Source: Halovenus sp. (lineage in GTDB: Archaea; Halobacteriota; Halobacteria; Halobacteriales; Haloarculaceae). Taken from it: 12,574 nucleotides of DNA. Of this stretch, positions 1 to 6,934 are shown piece after piece. The position numbers and the translations under genes are program-made. Where the stretch lies: contig PUMG01000145.1 of assembly GCA_003551265.1 (NCBI GenBank), forward strand, positions 1 to 12,574, in the 5' to 3' direction. Positions within the stretch are counted from its first letter, which is position 1, and the number at the start of each line of letters is the position of its first letter. The notes below the pieces were generated by a model. That model had not been told where the DNA came from and made no database searches. It worked only from the letters and a program-made list of their open reading frames with translations.

Positions 1-2009
1 AGCACGATTCCCATTGCCCGTCTAGTCTCTTTGTGACCGTTCTCGCGCTGTTCGCGGTGGCGCATGAAAACGTGAATCGCGTAGTCGATAGACAGCCCCA
101 CCAGTAACACCGGAACCGCAATCATGATCTGGTTGAACGCGATGCCGCTCCATCCCATGAACCCGAACGTCCACACGAGAACGAGCCCGATACCGAACAC
201 GCCGAGGATGATGTCGAGCGGGTCGCGGTACGCAATCGACAGGACGACCACGACGAACAACAGCGCGAGTGGCAGGACGATTGCCATCGAGTCGGCTAAC
301 GAACGGTCGATTTCGTCGCTGATGATTCCGGCACCGAAGACGAACGCGTCGTCGTCGAATCGGTCCTCGACCAGGTCTGCAATCGCCAGCTGTGTATCGA
401 CGATATCAGCAGGCGCTTCACCCTCGACTATCTCCTGGTCCGACGTCTGCGTGACGAACAGCTGTCGGGCATCAGTCGTCTTCGACCCTCGCTCGAAATC
501 CGTCGGGACGAACGCGAGCACCTGGCGCTGTGCGTCGTCGCCGAGCACCGCATCGAGTGCGTCGTCTATCTGCGCATCCGACGCGTTTTCGAGCGCCTCC
601 CGCTGCTCGTCGAGCGTCGGGTCCAGCGTTTCGAGTTCGTCTGCCTGCTCTTCGAGTTCGTCACCGCGCTCTTCGAGTTCGTCACCGCGCTCTTCGAGTT
701 CATCGCCCTGTTCTTCGAGTTCGTCAACATCGGCTTCGAGTTCGTCGAACTCGTCTTCGAGAACGCCCACAGTCCCGGCTTCGAACGCTTCTTCGATAGC
801 GTCGTCAGTGACCGCCTCGGCCACCCGGTCGGCTGCGTCGAGGAACTGAGTGCGCTGGTCCTCGTCGAAGTCCAGCGGAGCGTCCGCCTCGGCGTCGTCG
901 AAGGCTGACTCGGCATCAGCATCCGGGTCGTCACGTATCTCGTCCAGTGCCGCCTCCAGGCGCTCTGCCGTCTCGGTTATCTCCTCCTCGCGGGTTTCGA
1001 GCGCGGCCAGCTCTGCAGAGAGGACGCCCTGTGTCCCGGTCTCGTAGGCCTCGCGAACCTCCTCTTCGGTCGTGGCGCGCTCCAGCATCTCGACGGCCTG
1101 GTCGAACGTCTCGCGGTGTGTCTCGTTCAGCGTCACCGGGGCGGCGTCAGCTGCTCCGTCGAAGGCGGCTTCCGGTGTTGCCGTTCCCGTTCTCACATCG
1201 TCGAGCGCAGATTCGAGCAGCCCTGCCGTCTCGTTCACGTCGTCGCTCCGCTGTTCGAGCGCCGCTGTTTCCGGCTCCAGCACTCCGAGCGTCCCATCCT
1301 CGTACGCACTCGCCAGCTCGGCTTCGACGTCTTCGAGTGCGTCACGGAGATCCGCTGCCGCTGCTTCGAACGCCTGACGATGGCTCTCGTCCAGTTCGAT
1401 AGGTGCCTCACGCTCAACCCTGTCGTACTCCGCTTGCACGCTCGCGTTGGGGTCATCACGCAGCGTTTCGAGTGCCTCCCCGAGCAACTCCGCCGTCTCG
1501 TTCAGCTCCTCTCCCCGCGCTTCGAGGCGGTTCGATTCCGCTTCGAGTGCGTCGGCGTCGGTCGACAGCGTCTCGTTCTCCGCTTCCAGTTCGTCCGCTC
1601 GTTCGTCGAGGTCGTCGGCTCGCTCCTGCTGAATCACCGCCGTCGCCACGATAGAGCCGACGTCGCCGAACGGTTCGTCAGCGAGCGTCGAATTGATCTC
1701 GCTGTCATCGCGGATGTCTGCCTGCAGTTCGAGCGTCGAGAGCAACGACTCCCGTGTCAGGACGTTGCCTCCCTCGTCGTGGAGCACTATCTGGACTGTC
1801 GTCGTCTCGTCGTCTTCGACCTCGAAGTTCTCACCGATATAATCGAGTGCATCACCCTCCTCGGAGTCGAATTCGAACTGGTCGAGTCCCGGCTCGTCCT
1901 CCAGAAACGCCATCCCTGCGCCCATCCCGACGCTCAACAGCAACATCACGACGACGACGAGTGCGCTCCGCTCGGTAACAGCCGATATGAACCGCTCTGC
2001 CAGCGTCAT
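1..2009 (-). CDS. RND/MMPL-family membrane exporter with very large coiled-coil ectodomain (3' partial)
   Basis: The minus-strand frame is open from an ATG at 2009 to the left edge, giving 669 visible codons. TM1 lies at about residues 16-37. A roughly 540-residue acidic region follows, then TM2 (about 576-593), TM3 (about 601-618) and TM4 (about 628-648). TM4 carries GLSIDYAIHVFMRHREQRE, the GxxxDY segment typical of MMPL/RND transporters. The family has a membrane domain and a large external loop after TM1 and uses ion gradients to move lipids or other hydrophobic substrates; the substrate here is unknown. The loop is mostly predicted coiled coil with three tandem ~86-89 residue repeats (162-423) and perfect heptads (424-460), and is much larger than the usual MMPL loop. 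The start is supported by a Shine-Dalgarno-like GAGGTG seven bases upstream (2017-2022) and by TM1 following directly. The gene is divergent from moxR. The C-terminal half lies outside the window. Confidence 0.9.
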   Translation of the reverse strand, partial: MTLAERFISAVTERSALVVVVMLLLSVGMGAGMAFLEDEPGLDQFEFDSEEGDALDYIGENFEVEDDETTTVQIVLHDEGGNVLTRESLLSTLELQADIRDDSEINSTLADEPFGDVGSIVATAVIQQERADDLDERADELEAENETLSTDADALEAESNRLEARGEELNETAELLGEALETLRDDPNASVQAEYDRVEREAPIELDESHRQAFEAAAADLRDALEDVEAELASAYEDGTLGVLEPETAALEQRSDDVNETAGLLESALDDVRTGTATPEAAFDGAADAAPVTLNETHRETFDQAVEMLERATTEEEVREAYETGTQGVLSAELAALETREEEITETAERLEAALDEIRDDPDADAESAFDDAEADAPLDFDEDQRTQFLDAADRVAEAVTDDAIEEAFEAGTVGVLEDEFDELEADVDELEEQGDELEERGDELEERGDELEEQADELETLDPTLDEQREALENASDAQIDDALDAVLGDDAQRQVLAFVPTDFERGSKTTDARQLFVTQTSDQEIVEGEAPADIVDTQLAIADLVEDRFDDDAFVFGAGIISDEIDRSLADSMAIVLPLALLFVVVVLSIAYRDPLDIILGVFGIGLVLVWTFGFMGWSGIAFNQIMIAVPVLLVGLSIDYAIHVFMRHREQRENGHKETRRAMGIV
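630..755 (-). repeat. 21-bp tandem repeat encoding DELEERG-type heptads
   Basis: On the plus strand the core ttcgagttcg, or a one-base variant, recurs at 630, 651, 672, 693, 714 and 735, exactly every 21 bp. The units at 651-671 and 672-692 are identical. On the minus strand this encodes the heptads DELEEQG, DELEERG, DELEERG and DELEEQA, which fit a canonical coiled coil. The 21-bp period keeps the frame, so unit number could change by slippage without breaking the gene. Confidence 0.9.
741..1526 (-). repeat. Three tandem ~86-89 residue protein repeats in the exporter ectodomain
   Basis: Translation shows three consecutive related units at residues 162-250 (89 aa), 251-336 (86 aa) and 337-423 (87 aa). 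Each begins LE.R followed by (N/T)ETA..L..AL, has an 'AP(I/V/L)' segment and a (H/Q)R...F stretch in the middle, and ends (Y/F)E.GT.GVL. The three GT.GVL motifs read GTLGVL, GTQGVL and GTVGVL at 86-87 residue spacing. A fourth unit starts in register at residue 424 but turns into pure heptads. The similarity is clearer in protein than in DNA, so the duplications are not recent. The units are probably helical-hairpin or coiled-coil repeats that lengthen the external domain; that structural reading is inference. Confidence 0.85.
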
Positions 2010-2016
2010 TTACTCA

Positions 2017-2022
2017 CACCTC
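2017..2022 (-). promoter_or_regulatory. Shine-Dalgarno-like site for the exporter gene
   Basis: The minus strand reads GAGGTG, then seven bases, then the ATG at 2009-2007. It matches part of the anti-SD target GGAGGTGA and supports that start. Confidence 0.5.
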
Positions 2023-2088
2023 GGGCACACGCTACCGACTGCCTCCGACACGCTCTCGTAAACACTGACCACAGGTACGGAGTGAACG

Positions 2089-2113
2089 GTTATAAGAATT
2101 TTTGTAGAATTTT
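2089..2113. promoter_or_regulatory. Shared AT-rich promoter region between the exporter gene and moxR
   Basis: TTATAAG at 2090-2096 is a plausible archaeal TATA box in either direction. It would place starts near 2119 for moxR (leader about 67 nt) and near 2067 for the exporter (leader about 58 nt). AGAATTTT occurs twice, at 2095-2102 and 2106-2113, 11 bp apart, about one helical turn. The island stands out as the only AT-rich stretch between the two start codons. Direction and start sites are inferred. Confidence 0.5.
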
Positions 2114-2185
2114 ACTAACACTCCGGGCAGAGAGAGTCTGAAACCGAGGCACAACAGTTAACCGCAGACCGAAGTGAACCGTTGT

Positions 2186-3148
2186 ATGGACACGGAGGTA
2201 GCCGGGGAACTCTCCGGACGGATTCTCGACGGCATCGGCGAGGCGGTCATCGCCGACCGGGAGTTTCTCGAAACCACGTTGACCGGCATTCTGGCCCGTG
2301 GCCACGTCCTCCTCGAAGACGTGCCGGGGACTGGAAAGACGCTCACAGCACGGAGTTTCGCGCAGGTTCTGGGGCTGTCGTTCCAGCGAATCCAGTTCAC
2401 TCCCGACCTGTTACCCGCAGACATCACCGGGTCGAACATCTACCGCGAATCCGCCGGCGAGTTCGAGTTCTCGCCAGGACCGGTGTTTGCAAACGTCGTC
2501 CTCGCAGACGAAATCAACCGTGCACCGCCGAAGACGCAGGCAGCGCTCCTCGAAGCAATGGGCGAGAAACAGGTCACCGTCGACGGCCAGACCCACGACC
2601 TGCCGCGGCCGTTTTTCGTGCTCGCGACCCAGAACCCCGTCGAACAGGAGGGAACGTTCGGGTTGCCCGAGGCACAGCGCGACCGCTTCATGGTGAAGAC
2701 CTCCATCGGGTATCCACACGCCGAAGGAGAACGACTGTTGCTCGACCGCCGTGGCGACCGGACCGCCCAGACTCCCTCTGTGGGACAGGTCCTCGACGGC
2801 GACCGGGTGCCCGAACTCCAGCAGGTTCCCGAACAGGTGTCAGTCGACCCCCGCCTCCGCGACTACATGGTCGAACTCGCCCGGCGAACGCGACAGGACG
2901 ACCGTGTCGACGTGGGTGTCTCACCTCGTGGAACGCAGCGACTGTTCGAGGCCTCACGAGCGCGGGCAGTGCTTTCCGGCCGGGAGTTCGTCGTCCCCGA
3001 GGACGTGAAACTGATGGTCGAACCGGTGTTCACACACCGCCTCGTGCTGACGCCGGAAGCCGACGTGCGAAACGTCACGCGTGCTGATGTTTTGAGTGAC
3101 GTCCTCGAGAGTGTCGACGTGCCAGCCGTCAGACCGGGCACTCTGTGA
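2186..3148 (+). CDS. moxR: MoxR-family AAA+ ATPase
   Basis: A 320-residue AAA+ ATPase of the MoxR family, the normal length. Walker A is DVPGTGKT (residues 45-52), Walker B is VVLADEINRA, sensor 1 is LATQNPVEQEG, the arginine-finger region is PEAQRDRFM, and the sensor-2 region is GVSPRGTQRL. MoxR proteins are cytoplasmic ATPases that act as chaperones or activators with DUF58/vWA partners. The likely partner is the DUF58 protein at 4800-6311, although moxR is convergent to that operon and not part of it. I chose the ATG at 2186 because family members start just before a helix like this one; an in-frame GTG at 2174 would add only four residues and has no clear ribosome binding site. The target process in this organism is unknown. 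Confidence 0.95.
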   Translation: MDTEVAGELSGRILDGIGEAVIADREFLETTLTGILARGHVLLEDVPGTGKTLTARSFAQVLGLSFQRIQFTPDLLPADITGSNIYRESAGEFEFSPGPVFANVVLADEINRAPPKTQAALLEAMGEKQVTVDGQTHDLPRPFFVLATQNPVEQEGTFGLPEAQRDRFMVKTSIGYPHAEGERLLLDRRGDRTAQTPSVGQVLDGDRVPELQQVPEQVSVDPRLRDYMVELARRTRQDDRVDVGVSPRGTQRLFEASRARAVLSGREFVVPEDVKLMVEPVFTHRLVLTPEADVRNVTRADVLSDVLESVDVPAVRPGTL

Positions 3149-3149
3149 G

Positions 3150-3198
3150 ACTCACCTGTTTTGAGGCAGATACTCACCTGTTTTGAGGCAGATACTCA
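3150..3198. repeat. 22-bp perfect tandem duplication between convergent genes
   Basis: Copy 1 is 3150-3171 and copy 2 is 3172-3193. Each begins actcacctgttttgaggc and the copies are identical. A third start, actca, runs to 3198 and supplies the minus-strand TGA stop of the gene at 3196-4803. Together the copies fill nearly the whole 47-bp gap after the moxR stop. Each copy also holds a short dyad, CTCA-7-TGAG, and a TTTT run on the plus strand, so a termination role is possible but weakly supported. Confidence 0.9.
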
Positions 3199-4803
3199 TC
3201 GGAGGGCAGCGAGAAATGAGATCAGACCGATTGCCACGGCGAACAGCGCGAGGGACATCGTTGGTGACGGCGTGGTAAACACCGCTTCGACACGTGAGAG
3301 CAACACTATCCCACCAAGCCCCCCGATGAGACCGACGAGTATCGTGGCACCGGCGTGAACGACTTCGACACCCCGGGTGCTGGTTCTGTGACCCATCTCA
3401 CGGCCAAGCGTCGTGCCGAAGTGACCGACGTCCCAGACCAACAGGCTACAGAGTATCCCTCCGAAAATCAGCCACACTGGCGCGCCGATGGTGGCTGCGG
3501 CGACGGTCCCGAGAAACACGCCAGTGCTGGCGAGTGAGTAACCAGGTGCCTGTTCGGAGACGTAGCCAACGACGAGTGCGAGGCGGACCAGGGCGACGAA
3601 GCAGAGCGTGGCGACCACGAGCACGAGCGCGAGCATCGTCGTGAACAACTCCTCACCGTAGACCCGTGCCGCCTCCGTTGCCAGTTGGTCGAACTCAGCG
3701 GCAGTCTCCGTCGGGAACGACTGGATGACGGTCTCTACCAGCGCAGTGTAGACCGTCTCCGCAGCGAGAAACGCGACCAGCGTGATGAGTACACCACCGA
3801 CCAGCGGACCAGCAGTGGCGACAACTCCTTCGTGTGACTGTCGAGCCAGCCATCGAATACTGACACCAAGCGTGGCTGCAGACAGTCCAATCGCGGCGAC
3901 GGAGAGTAACACGATTCGGAGCGCGGACGCAGTCGCAATAGCGTCGAGAACGCCGTACAGCGTCGAGCCGAGCAGTTCCGCGCGTTCGGCGTCCGAGAGC
4001 GTAAACTCGAATCCAAACGCGAAGACGTGGAGGATGATTGCAGCGACCGCACCCACAGTCAGCACCGAGCCGACTGTCGGGACGAGGGGCGCGATTTGCT
4101 GACCGAATGTGGTCTCTTCGAGAATCTCGGTCACCGGCAGGACGATAAGTGCCACGAGCGCCCCGGTAAGCGCAAGCGCGGCGACGAACAGGAAGCCAGC
4201 CAGCCCGAAGCCAAGCGGGTCGCCAGCCGTCAACCAGCCCCACAGCTGTCCCAGCACCCCGGTGATGGGAGCTTCTTCGTCACCGACGACGAGGACGTGA
4301 CCCACCAGCGCGAGACAGGTGAGACCGGGAACGATTCCGGTCAGGAGTGTCGTCACAGCGTACCGGTCGAGGGTCGTCTCACTGACCACGTTCCGGACGC
4401 CGAGTGTGACTCCGAACACGGCGACCACGCTCCCGAGAACGACGCCGACGTGACCGGCGATGAACAGCGTCGTCGTTGAGACGAGCGAGCCGTCTTCGAC
4501 GGGAAACAGCGACGCAGCGAGCGTGAGCGCGACCAGCGCACTGCTCCCGAACAGTCCAAGCGCCACGGGCAACGTGAGGAGGCTCACGATGGGCCGGGCG
4601 ACCGTCTCGAACCGGCCGGATGCGAGGAGGTGACAGCTCAGCGTGAACGCGAGTGCGCCGACCACGCCGAGGGCAACGGCTGTCACGACATCGTCGACGT
4701 ACCAGACCAGCACAGCCACGACTGCTGCGGTTGTCCCGAACGCAATCGCTGCGCTCGTCGGGGGAGAGTGTCCGGCCTGAGCGAAGTAGCTGGAGTCTCT
4801 CAT
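3196..4803 (-). CDS. Polytopic membrane protein of the MoxR/DUF58/transglutaminase cluster (DUF7519-like)
   Basis: A 535-residue, very hydrophobic protein with about 14 predicted membrane segments and only short loops. The longest loop lies between the ninth and tenth segments (around ETVIQSFPTETAAEFDQLA). No enzymatic motif or transporter signature is recognisable to me. It is the last gene of the minus-strand operon; its ATG overlaps the DUF58 stop as ATGA (4800-4803), which implies translational coupling. From position and character it resembles the haloarchaeal family I recall as DUF7519, found next to DUF58 genes; that name is from memory and unverified. It could be the membrane scaffold or channel for the cluster, which is inference from context only. 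The C-terminus ends at a TGA lying in the 22-bp repeat. Confidence 0.85.
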   Translation of the reverse strand: MRDSSYFAQAGHSPPTSAAIAFGTTAAVVAVLVWYVDDVVTAVALGVVGALAFTLSCHLLASGRFETVARPIVSLLTLPVALGLFGSSALVALTLAASLFPVEDGSLVSTTTLFIAGHVGVVLGSVVAVFGVTLGVRNVVSETTLDRYAVTTLLTGIVPGLTCLALVGHVLVVGDEEAPITGVLGQLWGWLTAGDPLGFGLAGFLFVAALALTGALVALIVLPVTEILEETTFGQQIAPLVPTVGSVLTVGAVAAIILHVFAFGFEFTLSDAERAELLGSTLYGVLDAIATASALRIVLLSVAAIGLSAATLGVSIRWLARQSHEGVVATAGPLVGGVLITLVAFLAAETVYTALVETVIQSFPTETAAEFDQLATEAARVYGEELFTTMLALVLVVATLCFVALVRLALVVGYVSEQAPGYSLASTGVFLGTVAAATIGAPVWLIFGGILCSLLVWDVGHFGTTLGREMGHRTSTRGVEVVHAGATILVGLIGGLGGIVLLSRVEAVFTTPSPTMSLALFAVAIGLISFLAALR

Positions 4804-6311
4804 CGGTGTGTGAAGCGTGTGGGGACGTTTTTCCGGAGTGTCGTTTCGAACGGCTCACCCAGCGGCCAGTCGGCGGTCGTCGCACCAGTTCGCTCCAGTT
4901 CCCGGAGTCGGAGCTGTCGGTGAACGCCGGTGAGTCGCTGGCCCGGCGTGTCCGCACCAACAGGGTCCGGGCTGACGACGACCAGGTCGTGCTCGCTGGC
5001 GGCGAGCGCACGCCCGAACTCGACGGGCCAGTGGTCGAGCAACGGCGAACACAGGAACACCTGTGCCCGGGGCGGCAACCGCGCGAACACCTGCTCCAGC
5101 TGGTCCCCACCGTCCGTCCGCGCCTCTGTGACCCGACCAGTGTCATCGGAATTCGTACGAGAACCCCCATCTCCCACGCTCTCGACGCCAGTGTGAGAAG
5201 TGTCGCCATCGACTCTCGGCTGGCTCGAATCGTCAGCGCCTCTTGACTGACTTGGGCCGTCGCCGACTCTCGGCTGACTCGGGCCGTCACTTACTTTTGG
5301 CGGTTTACAGAGTGGCTGATGCTCCGGCCGTGGCGGTGCCCGTGCAACGGCTTCGAACACCGCTAACTGGCGAGCAGCGCGTTGCCCTGGACCCATCCAC
5401 ACGAGACCACCAGAACCCAGCACACGCTCGAAGCGCTCGTCATCGTCTGCCTCGCCGTCGAGACCGACCGCACCGACGCTGGTCTGGGTGCCCGAGTTTC
5501 GCATCACGTCGTACAGTCGCTCACCTGCGTGCACGCAGCGGTCGACGGCAGTTGGCTGTCCCGTGCGGGGTGTGACACGGTTGACTGGCCGAGCATCGAG
5601 CAACACCACGGCCTCGCTGTTGTTCTCCTCGCGGTACTGGACGGTGATGAACTCGCCTGTCTTGGCGACGTGGTGCCAGTCGATGCTACTGACGGGGTCG
5701 CCCTGTGTGTATTCGCGGGTGGAGTGAAACTCCAGTCCGCTTCCACTCCGGTCCGTTGTGACTGCGCCAGCGTGTTGTGTCGTCTGCGTCTGTCGGGGAC
5801 CCGTCTCGACTGCCGAGACGCACGTCAACAGCTCGTCACCGCTCACGTCGAGTGTGTCGGTCAGCACGTCGACGCCAGCGAGCGAGCGGAGACGGACCGT
5901 GGGACGGTCGAACGGATACGTCCCCCGTCTCGCGACGACAGTGTACCTCGCTATCTGTGTCTCGCCCGGCGAAAGCGAAACACACAGACCCGGTGCCCTG
6001 GTCTCGACGGACAGTTCCTGTGGAACGCCGTCGATGAGGCGGACATCCGACAACACGCTCTCGCCATCGTTCTCGATGGTGAGCGTTACCGTCACCTCCT
6101 CGCCAACACCGGGTGTCGCTGGCTCGATGTTCCGTTCGACGTGGAGTGCTGGGTCTTCGGGGAGGCGAGAGAGCGTGCCGTAGAGAACGTACGCGAGTGG
6201 AATGACCGTTCCAGCAAGGAGCGTCACGTTCGCATACAGCAGTCCGAGCGTGACGAGCGCGAGCGTCCCCACGAGTGCAACGTTCCAGCGAGGGATATAC
6301 TGACGACTCAT
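4800..6311 (-). CDS. DUF58 (vWA-like) protein, membrane anchored
   Basis: A 503-residue protein. Two adjacent N-terminal membrane segments (about 8-47) precede a conserved-repeat type domain (EEVTVTLTIENDGES) and then the DUF58 core: STREYTQGDPVSSIDWHHVA, with Trp212, followed by VVLLDARP at Asp239, the first strand of the vWA-like fold. The metal-site pattern DxSxS is not kept (DARPV). DUF58 proteins partner MoxR ATPases. A low-complexity insert of nine-residue repeats (about 340-367) splits the C-terminal part from the conclusion of the fold (LPPRAQVFLCSPLLDHWPVEF). I chose the ATG at 6311 because it overlaps the upstream stop as TGATG and leads straight into the membrane segments; an upstream in-frame start at 6407 would add 32 residues inside the previous gene. 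It overlaps the next gene by 4 nt. Confidence 0.92.
   Translation of the reverse strand: MSRQYIPRWNVALVGTLALVTLGLLYANVTLLAGTVIPLAYVLYGTLSRLPEDPALHVERNIEPATPGVGEEVTVTLTIENDGESVLSDVRLIDGVPQELSVETRAPGLCVSLSPGETQIARYTVVARRGTYPFDRPTVRLRSLAGVDVLTDTLDVSGDELLTCVSAVETGPRQTQTTQHAGAVTTDRSGSGLEFHSTREYTQGDPVSSIDWHHVAKTGEFITVQYREENNSEAVVLLDARPVNRVTPRTGQPTAVDRCVHAGERLYDVMRNSGTQTSVGAVGLDGEADDDERFERVLGSGGLVWMGPGQRAARQLAVFEAVARAPPRPEHQPLCKPPKVSDGPSQPRVGDGPSQSRGADDSSQPRVDGDTSHTGVESVGDGGSRTNSDDTGRVTEARTDGGDQLEQVFARLPPRAQVFLCSPLLDHWPVEFGRALAASEHDLVVVSPDPVGADTPGQRLTGVHRQLRLRELERTGATTADWPLGEPFETTLRKNVPTRFTHR
5209..5292 (-). repeat. 27-bp degenerate repeat (nine-residue units) in the DUF58 gene
   Basis: The plus strand shows three related 27-bp units around gactctcggctgactcgggc. 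The protein reads VSDGPSQPR, VGDGPSQSR, GADDSSQPR and then a decayed VDGDTSHTG. The segment is Ser/Gly/Asp-rich and probably a disordered linker. It sits between conserved parts of the DUF58 domain. Confidence 0.8.
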
Positions 6312-6934
6312 CAGTGTGTTGCCACCCGTTCGATTTCGGCTACCGTCCGTTCGATTCGACGCATCCGCTCTTGCTCTGGGACGAGCCACAGCCGCAGCCG
6401 CATCCACAGCGACGGCGACGGGCCTTCCTCTTCTGCCAGAAACGCTGCAGCGACTGGGTCAGTGGTCCACTCTCCGCGCTCGACCAGCACCGCCGCCTCG
6501 GGTTCGGAGAGTGATGCACGCTCGGCGCACGCGCTCGTCGCCGTCGTGCGTAGCAACTCCCGGACGTCGTCGAGAACGTCACCGCCAGCTTCGGCCGCGT
6601 TCTCGATGTCGGCTTCGAGCGCCGCCGCAGTCGTCGTGTCCCGGTCGACATCGAGATTCTGTGCGGTGTCCGCTCGTCCGAACACAGGACCGCCGCTTTC
6701 GACCCCCTCATCCTCGGATGCTGGCTGGTGTGACCGGGCGGTAACGAGCAGGGCAAACAGTGCGAACCCGCCCGCGGCGAGTGCGAGCGTCGCCGGGTCG
6801 GTCGTCTCGGCAGCACTCACGACCGATCCCAGAGGACCGCCCCCCAACAGCGTCTCCGGGCCGAACAGCAGGAGTATCCCAAAAGACGTTGCGAGCGTCC
6901 CCACCGTGACGAAAACTGCGCGTCTGCGGCGCAT
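6311..6934 (-). CDS. Small two-TM membrane protein (DUF7269-like)
   Basis: A 207-residue protein with two N-terminal membrane segments (about 7-25 and 46-65), then an acidic cytoplasmic-type region with predicted helices (TTAAALEADIENAAEAGGDV, DDVRELLRTTATSACAE) and a basic, aromatic C-terminus (LWMRLRLWLVPEQERMRRIE). No catalytic motif is visible. It begins directly after the transglutaminase TAG stop (TAGATG, no spacing) and its TGA overlaps the DUF58 ATG by one base. The minus strand just upstream of the ATG has a purine-rich GGGGAGGGAG (about 6941-6950), a good Shine-Dalgarno candidate inside the upstream gene. I recall haloarchaeal proteins in this position being named DUF7269; this is unverified. 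It is likely an accessory subunit of the DUF58/transglutaminase complex, inferred from coupling alone. Confidence 0.85.
   Translation of the reverse strand: MRRRRAVFVTVGTLATSFGILLLFGPETLLGGGPLGSVVSAAETTDPATLALAAGGFALFALLVTARSHQPASEDEGVESGGPVFGRADTAQNLDVDRDTTTAAALEADIENAAEAGGDVLDDVRELLRTTATSACAERASLSEPEAAVLVERGEWTTDPVAAAFLAEEEGPSPSLWMRLRLWLVPEQERMRRIERTVAEIERVATH

Noticed and set aside
630..755. CRISPR array
   Set aside because: The spacing is 21 bp with no spacers and the repeat is coding in heptad register.
1116..2141. Plus-strand open frame of 341 codons
   Set aside because: Antisense to the exporter; its apparent repeats mirror the coiled-coil codons of the real gene.
2174..2185. GTG start for moxR at 2174
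   Set aside because: It adds only four residues not typical of the family and has no better ribosome binding site than the ATG at 2186.
3145..3155. GTGAG-A-CTCAC palindrome at the moxR stop as a terminator
   Set aside because: A one-base loop cannot form a hairpin, and the palindrome comes partly from the start of the 22-bp repeat.
4379..5290. Minus-strand Arg/Ser-rich open frame of 303 codons
   Set aside because: Shifted frame over the 14-TM protein and DUF58 genes, both better supported.
6312..6407. Upstream start for the DUF58 gene at 6407
   Set aside because: The extra 32 residues would be encoded inside the preceding gene and are unlike a membrane protein N-terminus; the TGATG junction at 6309-6313 is a standard coupling site.
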